A DNA stretch of 64,000 bases from Liquidambar formosana. Taxonomy: Eukaryota > Streptophyta > Magnoliopsida > Saxifragales > Altingiaceae. The stretch covers positions 14,221,848-14,285,847 of the forward strand of contig CM077820.1 of assembly GCA_039720395.1 (NCBI GenBank). The letters run 5' to 3'. Within the stretch, counting starts at the first letter, position 1, and the number at the start of each line of letters is the position of its first letter. The position numbers and the translations under genes were made by a program. Below the pieces are notes generated by a model. The model ran no database searches, was not told the origin of the DNA, and was given only the letters and a program-made list of their open reading frames with translations. Below are positions 1 to 12,704 of the stretch, in pieces.

Positions 1-1188
1 CGTGAACACAATGGTTGCTGACCAAGACCAGGAACCAATTTGAATTTGGATAGATTTGAATGGAGATCGGCCGATTGAGCCGATGAATGTTGTCTTTTAA
101 ATTCATCTATTTATCTTTTTTTGACATAGGTAATGGATCTAGTTTTGAAAATATCTGGTACCTTCTAAGGTGGCCCTTTTTTTTTTTTTGGTGGTTGTAT
201 AGGTGCTCTTGGCAAGATTTTTACAGTTGGGCATTTGATTACTAGAAATTGGTGTTTCCCCAATCCTTTTGTCTTGCTTTTTGTCAAGAGCAGTTATCCA
301 ACCCACAATTTAATCTTATATTATTTAGACCTTTAATTCATTGACAACCTTTGCTTTAAATGTCCTCCCTATCATGGTTTTTGGTCTTGATACATGAGTA
401 TAGATGGGGTATGGTATGCCATATGGCCGCACCTAGTTTGTCATGCATTTAGATGGATGATTGGTTATGTAGAGAGTTCCAAGGCAGTGTTTTGTCAAAG
501 TTCACCCGAAAATATTTTAATAGATTGAGGTCAAGATGGATGTTATTGACAGGCAACAGGAATCTGCTTAGAACGGCATCTTGGTGCTTCTCTTGTTTAT
601 GATTCCTTTAAGGGTCTATATATATTTGAGTTTCCAAAGAGGATGAATATCTTTTTTCCCCCTTTATCTCTTTTCCTTTATTTTCTTGGTTTCTTCTATT
701 TATTTTTCATGAACCTCATACCTTCAGAATTTTGAAAGTATACTTGATGTCTCTTCCCTCCTACTCAAAAAACAGAAGAAAAAAGGAAAAAGAAAAACAT
801 GCACACACACAACCACACACACAAACAAGCAAAAAAATTAAAATTTAAAGAGAGCGAAAAAAAAGCATGTGCTTCATTCTCACCTCCTGCTTGTGGTGTG
901 ATTTACTGAATATTTGAGCCTTATTGAGTTGTTCTTAAGCTTAGCCTTCTGTTCCTGCTGGCCATGGACCTGGGTTTTCTTGGCTGCGTGTTGCTATATG
1001 ATGGCTCAGATTTGTCTAGAGGTGTCTGGGTATCTGGATCTTGTACAGATTGTTGATGACAGTGTTAATGTGATTTTTTTTCCCTGCTGTCTTCTTTTCT
1101 TTTTATGAGTGCCTTTCTCACAATCAAATGCTTTAGTGTGTGCATTTGTCGGATATAGTGAATGAGTTTAATTCTACTCTGGTTGCAG
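1..1188 (+). other. Left flank, probably intron 5 of BIOF copy A
   Basis: No exon was found here. The last 70 or so bases before the splice acceptor at 1187-1188 align with the end of intron 5 in BIOF copy B (about 24545-24614), so at least the right end is intron. The rest is AT-rich with a poly-T run near 178-190 and a CA-rich patch near 800-830. Exons 1-5 of copy A are not present and should lie to the left of the window if they exist. Confidence 0.6.
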
Positions 1189-4100
1189 CTTGTTTAGTAT
1201 GGATGGAGACTTTGCACCAATGGTTGAGCTTGTGAAGGTTCGCAAGAAGCATGGATTTTTGTTGGTCATTGATGACGTAAGTGTTCTTGAATGCTCAGGT
1301 GGGGATGGGATTGTAAGCCTAGTTTCCTAGACGTAAAAAGCATAAGGCGAGGCATTTTAGGCATAAGCCTTTAGAGTTTTTATTTTTAATACTTAATTAT
1401 ATTTAGATAGTGGAAAATAATAAGAAAAGAGGAAAGAAATAACAAATAAAAAGTGCGAACATTTGTTACTTAATTATGGTTTTTTGTTTTTTGTTCTTGT
1501 TTTTTTGTCAATTAGGCTTTACAAATGAATAAAAAGCAGCTCATAATAGTGGTCCCCTGAGGTGTACAGAGGCATACACCTCATAGGCCTGAGGCAAATG
1601 CCTTTCTGAATCATGCTTTTTCTGTACACCTCATTGCTTTTTATGCTCGCCTCACTATTAGGCATCCTTGCAAGATTGTAATTATAAGCTATTGAAAGCG
1701 TGTTTCCTACAAATAATACTCAGTCAAGCACTCAAGCATTGGAATTTACCGATCCAATATTTTTAAAATTACATTTTATTGTATTTTTCAGGATTTCTGA
1801 GGCATAATAAAAATCTCATCTGATAAAATGGTCTATATATTGGGATAATAGAATTATTTTCTTAGTTTCATTCTCCTCTTATTTTTTAAGCATTAACTCC
1901 TTCCTTGGTTGTGCTCTTGTGCATAGTGCAGCCGAGGATATAGCTTCCTCTTGTGTGCCCACTTTGATTTGAGTATTTGGTATCAATGATTAAGAACTTC
2001 TGGTATTTTTCAGGCTCATGGAACATTTGTTTGTGGCGAAAATGGTGGGGGAGTGGGTGAGGAATTTAACTGTGAAAGAGATGTTGACATCTGTGTAGGC
2101 ACTTTAAGTAAGGCTGCAGGTTGCCATGGTGGATTCATTGCATGCAGGTACACTTGTTTTGTATCTCTCTTTCCCTTATGGTACTAAAAAAGAAGCAGGA
2201 TTCCCCCTCCCCCCACCCCCACCCAAAAAAAAAAAAAGAAGAAGAAATAAAGCAGCAGGAAGAAATTGCTAGCAGGGGCGGAACTAGAAATTTTTGTTTG
2301 GGGTGGGTGACCTATACACTAACATACATACACAAGCACATATATTCATGCATTTTGTGTTGGGTATGTGTGTGCATGTTTATGTAAAACATAAGAAGAG
2401 AAGCCTTAAATTTAATTCCATAGTAATCATAAATCAATTATAAGTATTGTTGTATACAAAATTTACATGTTTATAAAATCATCCAACAAGAGAACTTTCC
2501 TTCCAAATACAAAAAGTTTCCCAGTTTGCCAGACATGTACAAAAAGTTTCCCTCTTTTTGATATCTCTATTCCCTCCTTTGTTTTTTTTCTTGGTACAAG
2601 TGTACTAACTCTATTCCCTCTTAACTCTCCCTTAGCTGGCATGCATAATGGGTGGAGAAATCATATTGGGGGTGCCATTTTATCAAGTTTGGGGGTGCCA
2701 CTCTTCAAATAAGAGAGTATTCTAAAGATTTTAAAATTTTTTGGGGTTGCCACAGCCCCCCCAATGCCAAACATAGTTCCGCCCCTGATTGGTAGTATTG
2801 GAGCCTGTTTGGACATTGCATGCTAATATATTTTTTCATTTGTGTCATAGCATTTGAAATAATTGTTCATATCATTTAAAAGAGCTGAGGGCTCAATTGT
2901 TTTTCATGATACTGTAATGATTGTACTTTCTGGTTTATATCAGTTGTTATGGCCTTTGGAAATTTGATGTTTTAGATTTCTTTCTTTTCTTTTCCAAATT
3001 AGAGATATATGCCAGATGCTTTATCACTGTCCTTTAGTGGAGTGCAAGGTTTGCAGTTAATTTGAAAGACATGTTTGTATTTGGTCTATGGTATGAGTTA
3101 AAGTGTTAAACCCTAGACCCCACTCACCTCCTAGTACACTTATATTTTATTTCATTGCACACATATTCTTGTTTTGGACCAAAAATAGATGGGAATTTGG
3201 CTGCACAGTACCTCTAACTGCATAGCTGTACCATGGTTCAAAAAAAATCTCTTCATCGAGTCTCTAGATTCACATGCTTCTTTCCATTCTTTATCTCTTC
3301 AGTGGTCTAATTACATTTTGGTGATATGCGGACAGTACATGTAGTTATGAGTGTTGGATGTGGGTTTGTGTCTTGGTGTCAAGACATCCAAATGTAGGAA
3401 ATCCAAGAAGGAGGTGTGTCCAATCCATGTCCCTGAGTATCCAAGAAGTATTAGATATTTTTCCAAAATTAGCAAATATAATTTCAAACAATAGATATGT
3501 ATAAGAAATATCAAATATGTATAGGGAAGTCTGCACAAAATATTGGTATCTACTAGAGATGAGGCACCTTTGTAGATATAGCTGTACTACTTAGGTCCGA
3601 AAAGAACCCCCCCTCCTCCTAGTGAAAGAGTTTGGAGTTTTGAAACACATTAAAATATAAGTCCCCCAATGCAAAAAAGGAAAACAAATAAATTTTTTTT
3701 AAAAAAAAAAAAGGCAAAACAAAAAATTTCCAAACAATATTTACTGCATCTAGATGGGTTTGTCTGTTTTCTCACATGTTTAGTTATTGAAATTTTTAGG
3801 ATTTAAATGAAATCACTTTCTTTTGATTCTTTTACTATCATTTGTTAGAAGAGGATGAATCGTTTTACCTTCGTATGTTATAGATAAAATGAAATGATTC
3901 AATTTCCATGGGACACCCAACACGCCATAAATGATGCTCAATGTTTGCGTACATACTTCTCTAGACAATCTGTTTGATGATTCTCTACTGGGGAAGAGTG
4001 ATGAGAGTCTTCATTTTGATTTGTGAACAACAATCGAAGTTTGAAAACATGATAAAATATTCTAAGATCATGAGATTATACTATGAAATGATTAATAACT

Positions 4101-6847
4101 AACATGAATGAAAGAAAGTGACAAAAGGGATGCATGAAATCCTTATCACACAGTTTAGGCCTACCTTTACAGTTTAGTTTCACGCCCGATACATTATGGT
4201 AACCAAAGTTTAATCTAAAGATTAAGTTTTAGGTCTTGTATGCCTGACTATGCTTCAGAATTTGGTCATGAGAGCTCCTTTGGATAGTGCAGCAGAGGGT
4301 GAAATAGTGATATGAGTTTTGAAGCTGCATAATCACAGATGCGGTTCTCCATACAGTGCGTATTTGTTTAGTATTCTTAATTTTTTTAAAAAAAACAAAA
4401 TATAAAGAGCAAAAGAAAAAGAAAATCACTTCCATAAACAGAAGATCTTTGTTTTTTATGATAATGACAGGCCTTGTTTTGTTTGGACAACTCTAAGGGG
4501 GTAATCCTGTCTCCTTACATAACCTGTGATTTTAATTTCTTCAAAGTGTGTAGACAGAATTGTATCCAAGAAAACCCTGTATCTTACTCAAACTTCCATT
4601 AGCTCCTATGATTTAATCCTTGTTTGCCATGACAGTATTTTACCACGAAGTTGAAGTATAAGTGTTTGATACAGATTACTTCTGTACTGATGAATGAACC
4701 TATGTTTTTGTTTTTTCATTAGGACAGGCTATTCTCATATCTGTTGATTGAGGCAGTCTTTTAAATGTTTCACATCATGGTGTTGAAAATGAGTATCTTG
4801 TATGTATCATACCTTTGTATCAGAATATATTAGCAAGACTTATTCTTTCTTTTGAGTGCTGAATGAACAGCAAAAGGTGGAAGCAGCTCATACAATCGAG
4901 GGGTCGCTCTTTCATATTTTCAACTACTGCACCAGTCCCCATTGCTGCTGCTGCCCATGGTAAAATTTAGTTCCTGTTTTCTTGTAGGTTATTTACATTT
5001 AGAGTTTTCCCCTTCTAATATGTGATACTTGTGTCTAAATAAAATTGGGTTACCGATTTGTAATGGTGCTTCTTGTCATCTGAACCAGTTAGTTTCACAT
5101 GTACGAGAGCTAGTTGCATATGGCACATGCTCTGCATGTGATAAAATCATTTAAAAAAAAAGTCAAGAAAAAATGCATATGTGGTAAATGTGCCATTGGC
5201 ATATATTACAAGGCATTTATAGGGGTGAATGAATGGTCTCCTTGTCATATGATTCTCCACAAGTTAGGTGATATATAATAAAGTGAGGTATTACTTCTAT
5301 GTTAACCATCCTATTTGTCAGAGAGTATGTTATTATGCCTTTGCTGTTTAATGAGACAACTGGGGTGAGATCACCTCACAAAAAAATACCACTTGTTTAC
5401 AGGATAGACCCCTCTACCCCTAACAATTCTCTCTCTCTCTGTCTCTCTCTCTCATTGGAAAAAATGAACTCAACTTTCAGTGTCTTCTTATTTTTTTTTA
5501 TTTTTTTTAAATGAAAAGAAAACAAGACACATAACTTGTGCCAACTCAGCTGTATCCTTTGCGTTTAGAGTCACTTACTTTCTGTTGTTAACAAAGCAAG
5601 TATAACTTAGCAGCTGCTGTTATTGTGGCAAAAAAGGAGAAATGGCGTAGAAGCGCAATTTGGAATCGGGTGCGAGATTTCCGTGCTCTCACTGGAATTC
5701 CCATCACAAGTCCCATAATTTCTCTTATTGTAGGGAGTGAAGAGAAGGCCCTACAAGCAAGCCGGTTCGTCTCTCTCTGTGTGTTTCTGTGCATGTGTGA
5801 ATATGGTCAGTGCTACAACTGCTCCTAACTGTCTCAATTCTTGTGAACAGCCATTTATTAATATCAGGTTTCCACGTGACTGCAATCAGACCTCCAACTG
5901 TCCCTCCTAACTCATGCAGGTATTTTACATATATTGTTCATTATCCTTTTTCTTCCTCTATTTATATTACTAGTACTTATGTAGGAGTTAGTATCAGGGG
6001 ACAATTTTTCTACACAATTGTTTACATGTTGGATTTCACAAGATCTGAGAAAATGACTAACATAATAATGAGACATTTGGATCTTGCCAAATCCAAGGGC
6101 TTAAGAATTGTCTAAAAAATTGCATACCAAAATTGTCTCCTAATCCTAACCCATATGTATATATATTTGCATTAGCATTTTTTTTCCTTTCGTTTTTGGA
6201 TAGCTATCATGGTAAGTGAACCCCTGATCCTAACCCATATATGTGCCCGCTTTTGCTCTCAGTCCTCAAATGTATGAGTTGTAATTTGCAATCACATGCT
6301 CACTTCCACTAAGTTGGGGTGTGGTTCTTTGATATTTCCATGCATTTAGCCATAAATTATTGTTTGTGGTGACTCTTTTAATATTTAGACTAGTGAGCAC
6401 ATGATTAGGAGGTCTAGGGTGCCAACATAGTTGGGATGCTAGGTTTTTTTTATGCTGCCTTCTCTTTTGATTAAAAAAAGAGAAAAAAATAAAATATCAA
6501 TAAAGGAACTTTTGTTGCCAATTATCCAAAACCTGTTTAAATATATTTTAACATTTGTACCTATTTTTTACCCAGTAAAAAAAACAAAACATGGATATTT
6601 ACATGTCTTTTTGTATAGGAGCTTGAATTCTCTTGCACTCTACTCTAGAACTCTTTCTTTTTTTTTTTTTGTTTTGTTTTGTTTTTTGTTTTTGTTTTGT
6701 TTTGTTTTTGTTTTTTTTTTTTTTTTTTTGCTGAGAACTCTGTTACTTAGGTCCAAATCACCCATTTTAACACCATGGACTACAGCTGGTATTGGGTTTT
6801 AATTTGTTTCAGGTTGAACTCAGGCAGGATGAAAATTGCCCATTCCA

Positions 6848-6884
<37 letters not shown>

Positions 6885-7630
6885 CAAAAAATAATAAACG
6901 TAATGTTAAATATTACTTTCTCCGTTCCTAATTGACTGTCCAATTTGAAAAAACATGCTTGTTTAGGAGACCTTGTTAAAATTTTTTTTGCTAAACACAC
7001 ATAGGAAACACACACACACAGCACACAAATGAGGAAACCCACATATGTAACATAGACCAAAGGAGACCTTATTAAATGCTTTCACATCAGCATATATGTT
7101 TTAACATTCCAAATTTGCCCTCAAGTGTATAAAACATTGGAAAAAGAAAAAATACCAATGAAAAAGGGTATTTCAGGAAATCAAATAATAAAAATCATCG
7201 ACTTTTTTAATGTGACAATAATTTTGGAATATCCCGAAAAAGAAAGTAGGCTAATAAAATAGGAACAGAGGGAGTATAAAATTGAATTTTAAATTATTGA
7301 AAATATTTTTTTAAAAAATACTGCAACATATGTAAGTCACTAATTAGTTTTGAGTTAAGTCAATCAGTTTGGGAGCCAAAACCCAACTGCCAAATGTGGC
7401 AGATTCAAGTCAGCTATGGTCAGTTCCACCATGGATGGGTTTGTATGAACATTGTTTCCATACACAACATTTGATGTACTTATCATAATAATTTTTGTTT
7501 CAGGTTACGAGTAACTCTATGCGCAACGCACACACTGGACGATTTGAAGAAGCTCACAACTGCATTGTCTAGCTGCATCAACTTCCGGGATATTGGTATC
7601 TACAGCTCAAATGGATATGCAAAGCTCTAG
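1189..7630 (+). CDS. BIOF: 8-amino-7-oxononanoate (KAPA) synthase, copy A, exons 6-11 only
   Basis: PLP-dependent enzyme that condenses pimeloyl-CoA (or pimeloyl-ACP) with alanine in biotin synthesis. Exons: 1189-1276, 2014-2147, 4871-4959, 5614-5764, 5851-5919, 7504-7630, all with GT-AG borders and consistent phase. Visible family marks are the PLP-contact aspartate in LLVIDDAHGTF, the Schiff-base lysine in GTLSKAAGCHGGF, and the C-terminal block with AIRPPTVPPNSCR. The reading frame is open through all six exons. The protein ends in AKL, a canonical type 1 peroxisomal signal; the Arabidopsis enzyme is known to be peroxisomal. Introns are swollen by MITEs compared with copy B (the intron after exon 7 is 2.7 kb against 0.7 kb). 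The N-terminal half is outside the window, so intactness of the whole gene cannot be judged. Confidence 0.93.
1310..1690. repeat. Intronic repeat with GCCT/AGGC-rich ends
   Basis: The segment starts with GGCGAGGCATTTTAGGCATA-like sequence and ends with inverted GCTCGCCTCACTATTAGGCA-like sequence. Similar words (GGCGTTTTAGGCGTAAG) occur in BIOF copy B near 24485 and around 24770, and in a larger fold-back at 42651-43181. This looks like one degenerate dispersed repeat family. The boundaries are approximate and no target duplication could be read. Confidence 0.45.
2273..2787. mobile_element. hAT-type non-autonomous element in BIOF copy A intron 7
   Basis: It begins CAGGGGCGGAACTAG and ends AGTTCCGCCCCTG, a classic hAT terminal inverted repeat. 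The flanks ATTGCTAG (2265-2272) and ATTGGTAG (2788-2795) form an 8-bp target duplication with one mismatch. There is no transposase. The homologous intron of copy B (near 25150) lacks the element and reads straight through the equivalent site. Confidence 0.88.
6652..6880. repeat. Poly-T and (TTTTG)n low-complexity tracts
   Basis: T-rich and TTTTG-like runs at 6657-6730 and an uninterrupted T run at 6851-6881, inside the last intron of BIOF copy A. No coding content. Confidence 0.9.
6916..7274. mobile_element. Stowaway-like (Tc1/mariner) MITE
   Basis: Ends CTTTCTCCGTTCCTA and AGGAACAGAGGGAG are inverted repeats of the Stowaway type, flanked by TA on both sides (6914-6915, 7275-7276). It lies in the last intron of BIOF copy A. 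The right half is related to the right half of the longer element at 19930-21228. Confidence 0.85.
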
Positions 7631-8092
7631 GACTTGATATTCTTTATGGACTGCATTGGGATAATGTCTATGGAAGAAGTCTCGAAATGCTGTGAACTAT
7701 GTTGTCTCCATCAAATTTTCTCATTTTTTGCCCATGTATCCGAAGTAATTGACAACCTTCAATTGTTTTCTGAAAAATAAAATTACTACAAGAAACTTAA
7801 TTGAACTTCCAAAAAGGCAGAGTTATAGTTGGTTTCACAAAATACGGGTCACGGGTAGATGTTTGGAGAATGATTTAACTCAAAGTTACATTAGATTAAC
7901 TTCATAAGAAGGACTCTTTGGATATATATGACAAATAAAGAAATGTTCATAGAGTGGGTCATATGCAGTTACTATTTTACATTTTATTTTGTTTCTTACT
8001 ATCTTGCTAGAACTGAACCCTTGACCTCACCTCTTCTTTTAGGAGACATAAAGCTCCATTGTGCCCCAAATGGTCCTGGTGCATTCGAATAA
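7631..8092 (+). other. BIOF copy A 3' UTR and spacer
   Basis: Starts right after the stop codon. The segment to about 7720 aligns with sequence at 28815-28910 behind copy B, so it is probably 3' UTR. Copy B carries about 330 extra bases between its stop codon and this homology. AATAAA-like words occur near 7777. Nothing else is recognisable. Confidence 0.55.
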
Positions 8093-8101
8093 TTTAAAAT
8101 A
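8093..8101. repeat. Target-site duplication of the MULE, left
   Basis: TTTAAAATA, identical to 12696-12704. Nine bases is the Mutator superfamily length. Confidence 0.95.
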
Positions 8102-8225
8102 GGGAAATTACACTGACCTCCCTTGAGGTTTTGAAAAAAGACACATACCTCTCCTAAGGTTTCAAATAGGCCACTCACCTCCCTGAGGTTTGATGAAAAG
8201 CACATGGACCTCCCCTCTGTTAGTG
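8102..8225 (+). repeat. MULE left terminal inverted repeat
   Basis: Pairs with 12572-12695 over about 124 bases with scattered mismatches. The shared inner block TTTGATGAAAAGCACATG is exact in both. Confidence 0.93.
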
Positions 8226-9191
8226 CTGCCATCATAGTTATTATGAAAAGACTATTTTACCCCTATTGGAAATGACATGTTCTGTTATGAATGAAATAGA
8301 ATAAAAAAAATAATAAATGTTAAAGACAAAGTGGGTCACATAGCCCTTCTCCACAAAAGGCTTCCATGGCAGCTAGGGTTTTAACACCCATCATGACGCT
8401 TTAACGTTAGGGTTTTGGCTTCAAAATTTGATTTCTCTCTTTCTCTCTCTGTCTCTCTTCAATCTCTCTTTCTCATGCATTCAAACTCCTAGAAGGTATG
8501 AAGCTCTCTATCTCTCTCGATTTAAATTGGGTTGAATTTGTTAGAAAAATGTTGATGGTTTCCAACCATGGAAGCCACCATGAAAACGACCATGTTCACA
8601 AGCATTTTGGTTTATATGCTCCATTTTATTTCAAAACCCGGTCTCTTCTACCCATAACTACATGCGATGGGTTGTGAGCCATGGAAATGACCATCAAAAT
8701 TTTCATTTTTAAAGCAATTTATCCTCCATTTGGTTGCAATAAAATGGATAACATGAAAGAGTAAATTTTTGGAACTTTGGTTGAAACAAACGAAACCCTA
8801 GGGTTTTCAAATGAGGGGAAAAAATTAACAATCCTGCTCTTAAAATTTTTCTAATTGCTGTGATGATTATTTACAAGAAATGACATGGTTTGAATTTTTA
8901 AATAACCAATCTGGTAATTTTTATGAGGGGTTTTTTTATATACATAATACTTCATAACATTGCAATGAGGTGTTTTTGTTATTAAATTCCCCTTCTCCAT
9001 TTATATACATAATATTATTTTGATATTTTCAATACACTTGTTTCTACTAGAATGATGCATGAAATAGTGCTTCATTATTTAGGTCTCGAATATAGGGTGA
9101 GAAATGTTGAACAAAAAAAAGTATAATCATTTAGACTTGGTGAAGGCTTGTTTGAAAAAATCTAAGGCTAAAAGATGTCCAAAACTCCATA

Positions 9192-11623
9192 GTGACAATG
9201 CATGCTAATGTTCCTGGGTCTATGGATACCATGTTGATAGATAATGATGGAGATGTACTGACAATGTTTGACCTATGCAATGGGAGGAGGGATGTCCATG
9301 TGCATATGTCTCTTACGCCAACTATGTCTCAATTGACTCTAGAGGACCTACATCTCAAGAGGCACCTTTACCTCAATTAGATGAAGATGATAAAATTGAT
9401 ATAGGGGATGAACAATTTATGTAGAGTGATGATGATGTCAAATGGACAGCTGATAGTGAAGATAGGGTTAATGTAGGTAGTAGTGCCCTTCAAATGAGTA
9501 TGCCAAATATAGATACCCTAAGTGATGACTCAAATGATGTGTTGTTTGATTATCAGTCTAATGACAATGAGGAAGGGAAGTTTCCTACATCTAGTTCTGA
9601 TGTGGATGAGAGGGCAAAGATTCCTAGAAATGTGGGTAGGAAAGAATATATTCGGATAGTTAGGGATGGTAGTCAGGTTAAACTAGAAGTTGGAAGTGAG
9701 TTTGCTAATGCCCAACATTTTAGAGATGTGTTGAAAGATTTTATAATTCAAGAAGGGTTTGAAGTTAAAGGGGGAAAATATGAGAAAGCTAGGGTGACAG
9801 TAGTTTGTAAGGTAGAAGGATGTCCATAGAGGATCTATGCATCCCCTGCAAATGGTGGTGCAACCTTCAGGATCAAAACATTCCAGCCTGAGCACTCATG
9901 TGTAAGGTTAAACAAGAATGTTGAGGCCGACTCAACTTGGATTGCTAAGAAGTTGAGTAAGACTTTAAGAACAAATCCAGATGTGAAGTTAGATAGTTTG
10001 CAGTAAGAATTACGGAAACTTATGGTATCGAGTGTAGTAAATGTAGGTTGTATAGAGTAAAGAATAAATCAAGAGAGAAGCAAGAGGGGAATCATGGGGA
10101 AAGTTATGGAAAGCTGCCAACATATGTTGAACAAGTGAGAAAAACAAACCCTTGAAGTATTGTGAAGATGCAATATGAATGGATGTAGCCTAGTGTGAAC
10201 CCCTGTTTTAAGAGGAGGATGTTTATTTGCTTTAATGCCATACAGAATGGGTACGTTTCAAGCAGGTTGTAGACCCTTCATTGGCTTGGATGGTTGCCAC
10301 TTAAAAGGTCCACATGGGGGTATGTTATTATCTGCAGTGGCTCTTGATGGAAATTGTGGGTTGTATCCTCTTGCCTTTGCTATAGTTGAAGGTGAGACCA
10401 TAGAAAGTTGGAGTTTCTTCCTCCATCATCTGCATACAGTGCTTGGAAATGCTCAAGATATGCCCTTAACGTTCATGACTGATAGACAAAAGGTAATAGA
10501 AGCAATACTTATTTTTGTTTACAATTTTTTTATTTAAATAACTCTATTAGAGTGTTATTGTGTTGGCTAAAACTCTTACTAATTGGTTGACAGGGTATAA
10601 TCCCTGCAATAATTAAAGAGGTAATCCCAGAAGCTAGTAGTCGATATTATACTAGGCATATGTTAAACAATTTCAAGGCTAAGTATCCAGGGTTTAGTTT
10701 AAGAAAACACTTTTAATTGGAGGGTTGTGAGGGCTTATAATGTGGTTGACTTCAATTCAGAGATGGAGATAATCAAGGTAGTAAATGCAGATGCTTACAA
10801 ATGGTTGAAGAAAGTCCTTGTTAGCTCATAGTTTAGGCATGCTTATGATGATAGGGTAAAGACCGACCATGTAACTAACAATTTGACAGAGTCCTTTAAT
10901 GGTTGGCTAGGGGATTACAGGGCCAAGTCTATCGTAATAATGTTGGAATTTTTAAGAAAGAAGTTGATGTATAGGCTTCAAAAAAGATTTCAAAAGGCCA
11001 CAACTTAGGATGGTCTAGCCACTCCTAATGTTAAGCAGGAGTTAGATAGATTACAAAAGGAATCTCGATTCTGTTCAATTCTATACGTAGGAGGAGAAAA
11101 ATATGAAGTGACAGATGGGCCTCACAGCCATATTGTTAACATTGCACAAAGGTCATCCATGTGTGGAGCTTAGCAAATTTCTGGGTTGCTATGCAAGCAT
11201 GCAATTACATGCATGGTCCTTAGGGGATATAATCCCCAAGACTTTGTTCATCTTTACTTCACCAAGGATATGTACTTAAGGGCCCATGATGATATGATAC
11301 ATCCTATTCTTGAAGAGCCGACATGGCAACCTGAAGGGAATGAAACACTTCTTCCTCCCCTACTGCATAGAATGCCCGATAGGCCTAAGAAGTGTAGAAG
11401 AAGAGAGGTAGATGAGCCTTCCCAATTGAGCCAAGCAAGAAGATCAAGTACTATCAAATGTTCCATTTGTAAAGAGCTTGGACATAACAAGTCAACATGC
11501 CAAAGAGTTCCTGTTAGAGGTAGAGGATCATTTTTTTCTAACCAGTCAAGACAAAGGGTAAGTGTTAATATTGTGTTAACAAATCAAGGTATGTATGCAT
11601 ACCTTAATTTTTCTTTATGTTAG
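9192..11623 (+). pseudogene. MURA-type MULE transposase, degenerate
   Basis: Ordered remnants of a plant MuDR transposase: acidic N-terminus; a MuDR DNA-binding-like domain (9650-9920) with the VCKVEGCP and FQPEHSC zinc-binding blocks; the MULE catalytic domain (10235-10690) with the first catalytic Asp in GLDGCHLKG and the second in FMTDRQKG; a SWIM finger at about 11160-11260 (GLLCKHAITCMV); and a CCHC knuckle CSICKELGHNKSTC near 11460. An intron at about 10493-10592 separates TDRQK from GIIPAIIKE and still has GT-AG borders. Disabling changes include a frameshift near 9345, in-frame stops near 9419, 9827 and 10003, and TAG in place of a conserved Trp just before the SWIM finger (near 11172). 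Not functional as read. Confidence 0.92.
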
Positions 11624-12571
11624 TGACAATTTTCATCATATGTAGGGTGGTAAAAGTAGAGGTAGAGGTCGCGACGGCGGAAGGGAGTCAAGGAGTGGCT
11701 CATCTACTCATGAGGTAACAACCTTCAATATTAATTATGATTTTTTTTTATCGCATAAGGGTAACCTGAGAAATTGGTGCTGTTAATTTTGTAATTTGCA
11801 CTTATATTGTAATCTTATTTGACATAGGGTGGGACAATTGAGGCAGGGAACCTATCAAGATAAGGCTTGGATGGCTGTTTTGCTTGCTGTCTACTTTTTT
11901 GTGCGACTCAATGAACATTTCCTGCTTATATTATCCTATTATTTTTCCTTGTTTTAGTACAATTTAATGTATCATGTACTTATGGGTTTGGAGGGGTGGC
12001 TATGTTATGGGATGAAACTGTTCTGCAAGTCATGGATGGTGGCTATGGAGATTATCTTTTTGGGGTTTACTTTGGATGGTTTGCATGTGGCAATTTTTGG
12101 GAGTTTTATTTTGGATGGTGGCCACGGAGATTATGTTTTTAGTACTTATGGCGAGTTGCTTTTTGAATATTTTTGTAATGGATACTATGTTATATAAATG
12201 GATGAGATTATTTTCTAACAGGTTGAAATCACTTTATATTATTTTGGACAAATCAGATAACAAATTGTTTATTTTGTACATTTGTTTCTTTATTTTGTTA
12301 CTTTTATGTGTGGTAACTGAACAAGTGTCCAAAAATTTCAAGTAGTATTGTATTACACTATGATTACCCAAGAGACGTGTATCAAATAAGCATTTTTGGG
12401 GGCATTTTTGTCTTTTAAAATAAACAGATTTGTGGGTATTTTCATCTTTAAATTTGACTTTAGGATTAATTTAGTCATTCCATGCATTATCACATTCAAT
12501 AAGGGCAATCTTGGCATTTTTTTAAGTTTTTTGCATGACATCAGCAATTTCCGTTAGTCAACTAACGGTCA

Positions 12572-12695
12572 ATGGATGGAAGGGGAAGTTCATGTGCTTT
12601 TCATCAAACCTCAGGGAAGTGAGTGGCATATTTGAAACCTCAGGGAAGTCTGTGTCTTTTTTCAAAATCTTAGGGGAGGTCAGTGTAATTTTCCC
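12572..12695 (-). repeat. MULE right terminal inverted repeat
   Basis: Inverted match of 8102-8225. A small palindrome GTTAGTCAACTAAC lies just inside it (about 12553-12566). Confidence 0.93.
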
Positions 12696-12704
12696 TTTAA
12701 AATA

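Larger units (their letters stand above)
8102..12695. mobile_element. Mutator-like element (MULE), full length, 4.6 kb
   Basis: The element is bounded by long terminal inverted repeats (about 8102-8225 and 12572-12695) that begin GGGAAATTACACTGACCT and GGGAAAATTACACTGACCT. The perfect 9-bp duplication TTTAAAATA flanks it. It carries one MURA-type transposase gene on the plus strand, now broken. It inserted just behind the 3' UTR of BIOF copy A. The intact target duplication and well matched TIRs argue for a fairly recent insertion, while the stop codons show the protein is no longer made. Confidence 0.95.

Noticed and set aside
5409..5455. CT-rich tracts suspected to be a CRISPR-like or satellite array
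   Set aside because: Simple dinucleotide microsatellites without spacers or conserved unit boundaries.
11967..12345. Open frames of 76 and 89 codons near the right end of the MULE
   Set aside because: They repeat Gly/Leu/Phe-rich AT sequence after the transposase end with no homology; probably 3' untranslated region of the transposase.
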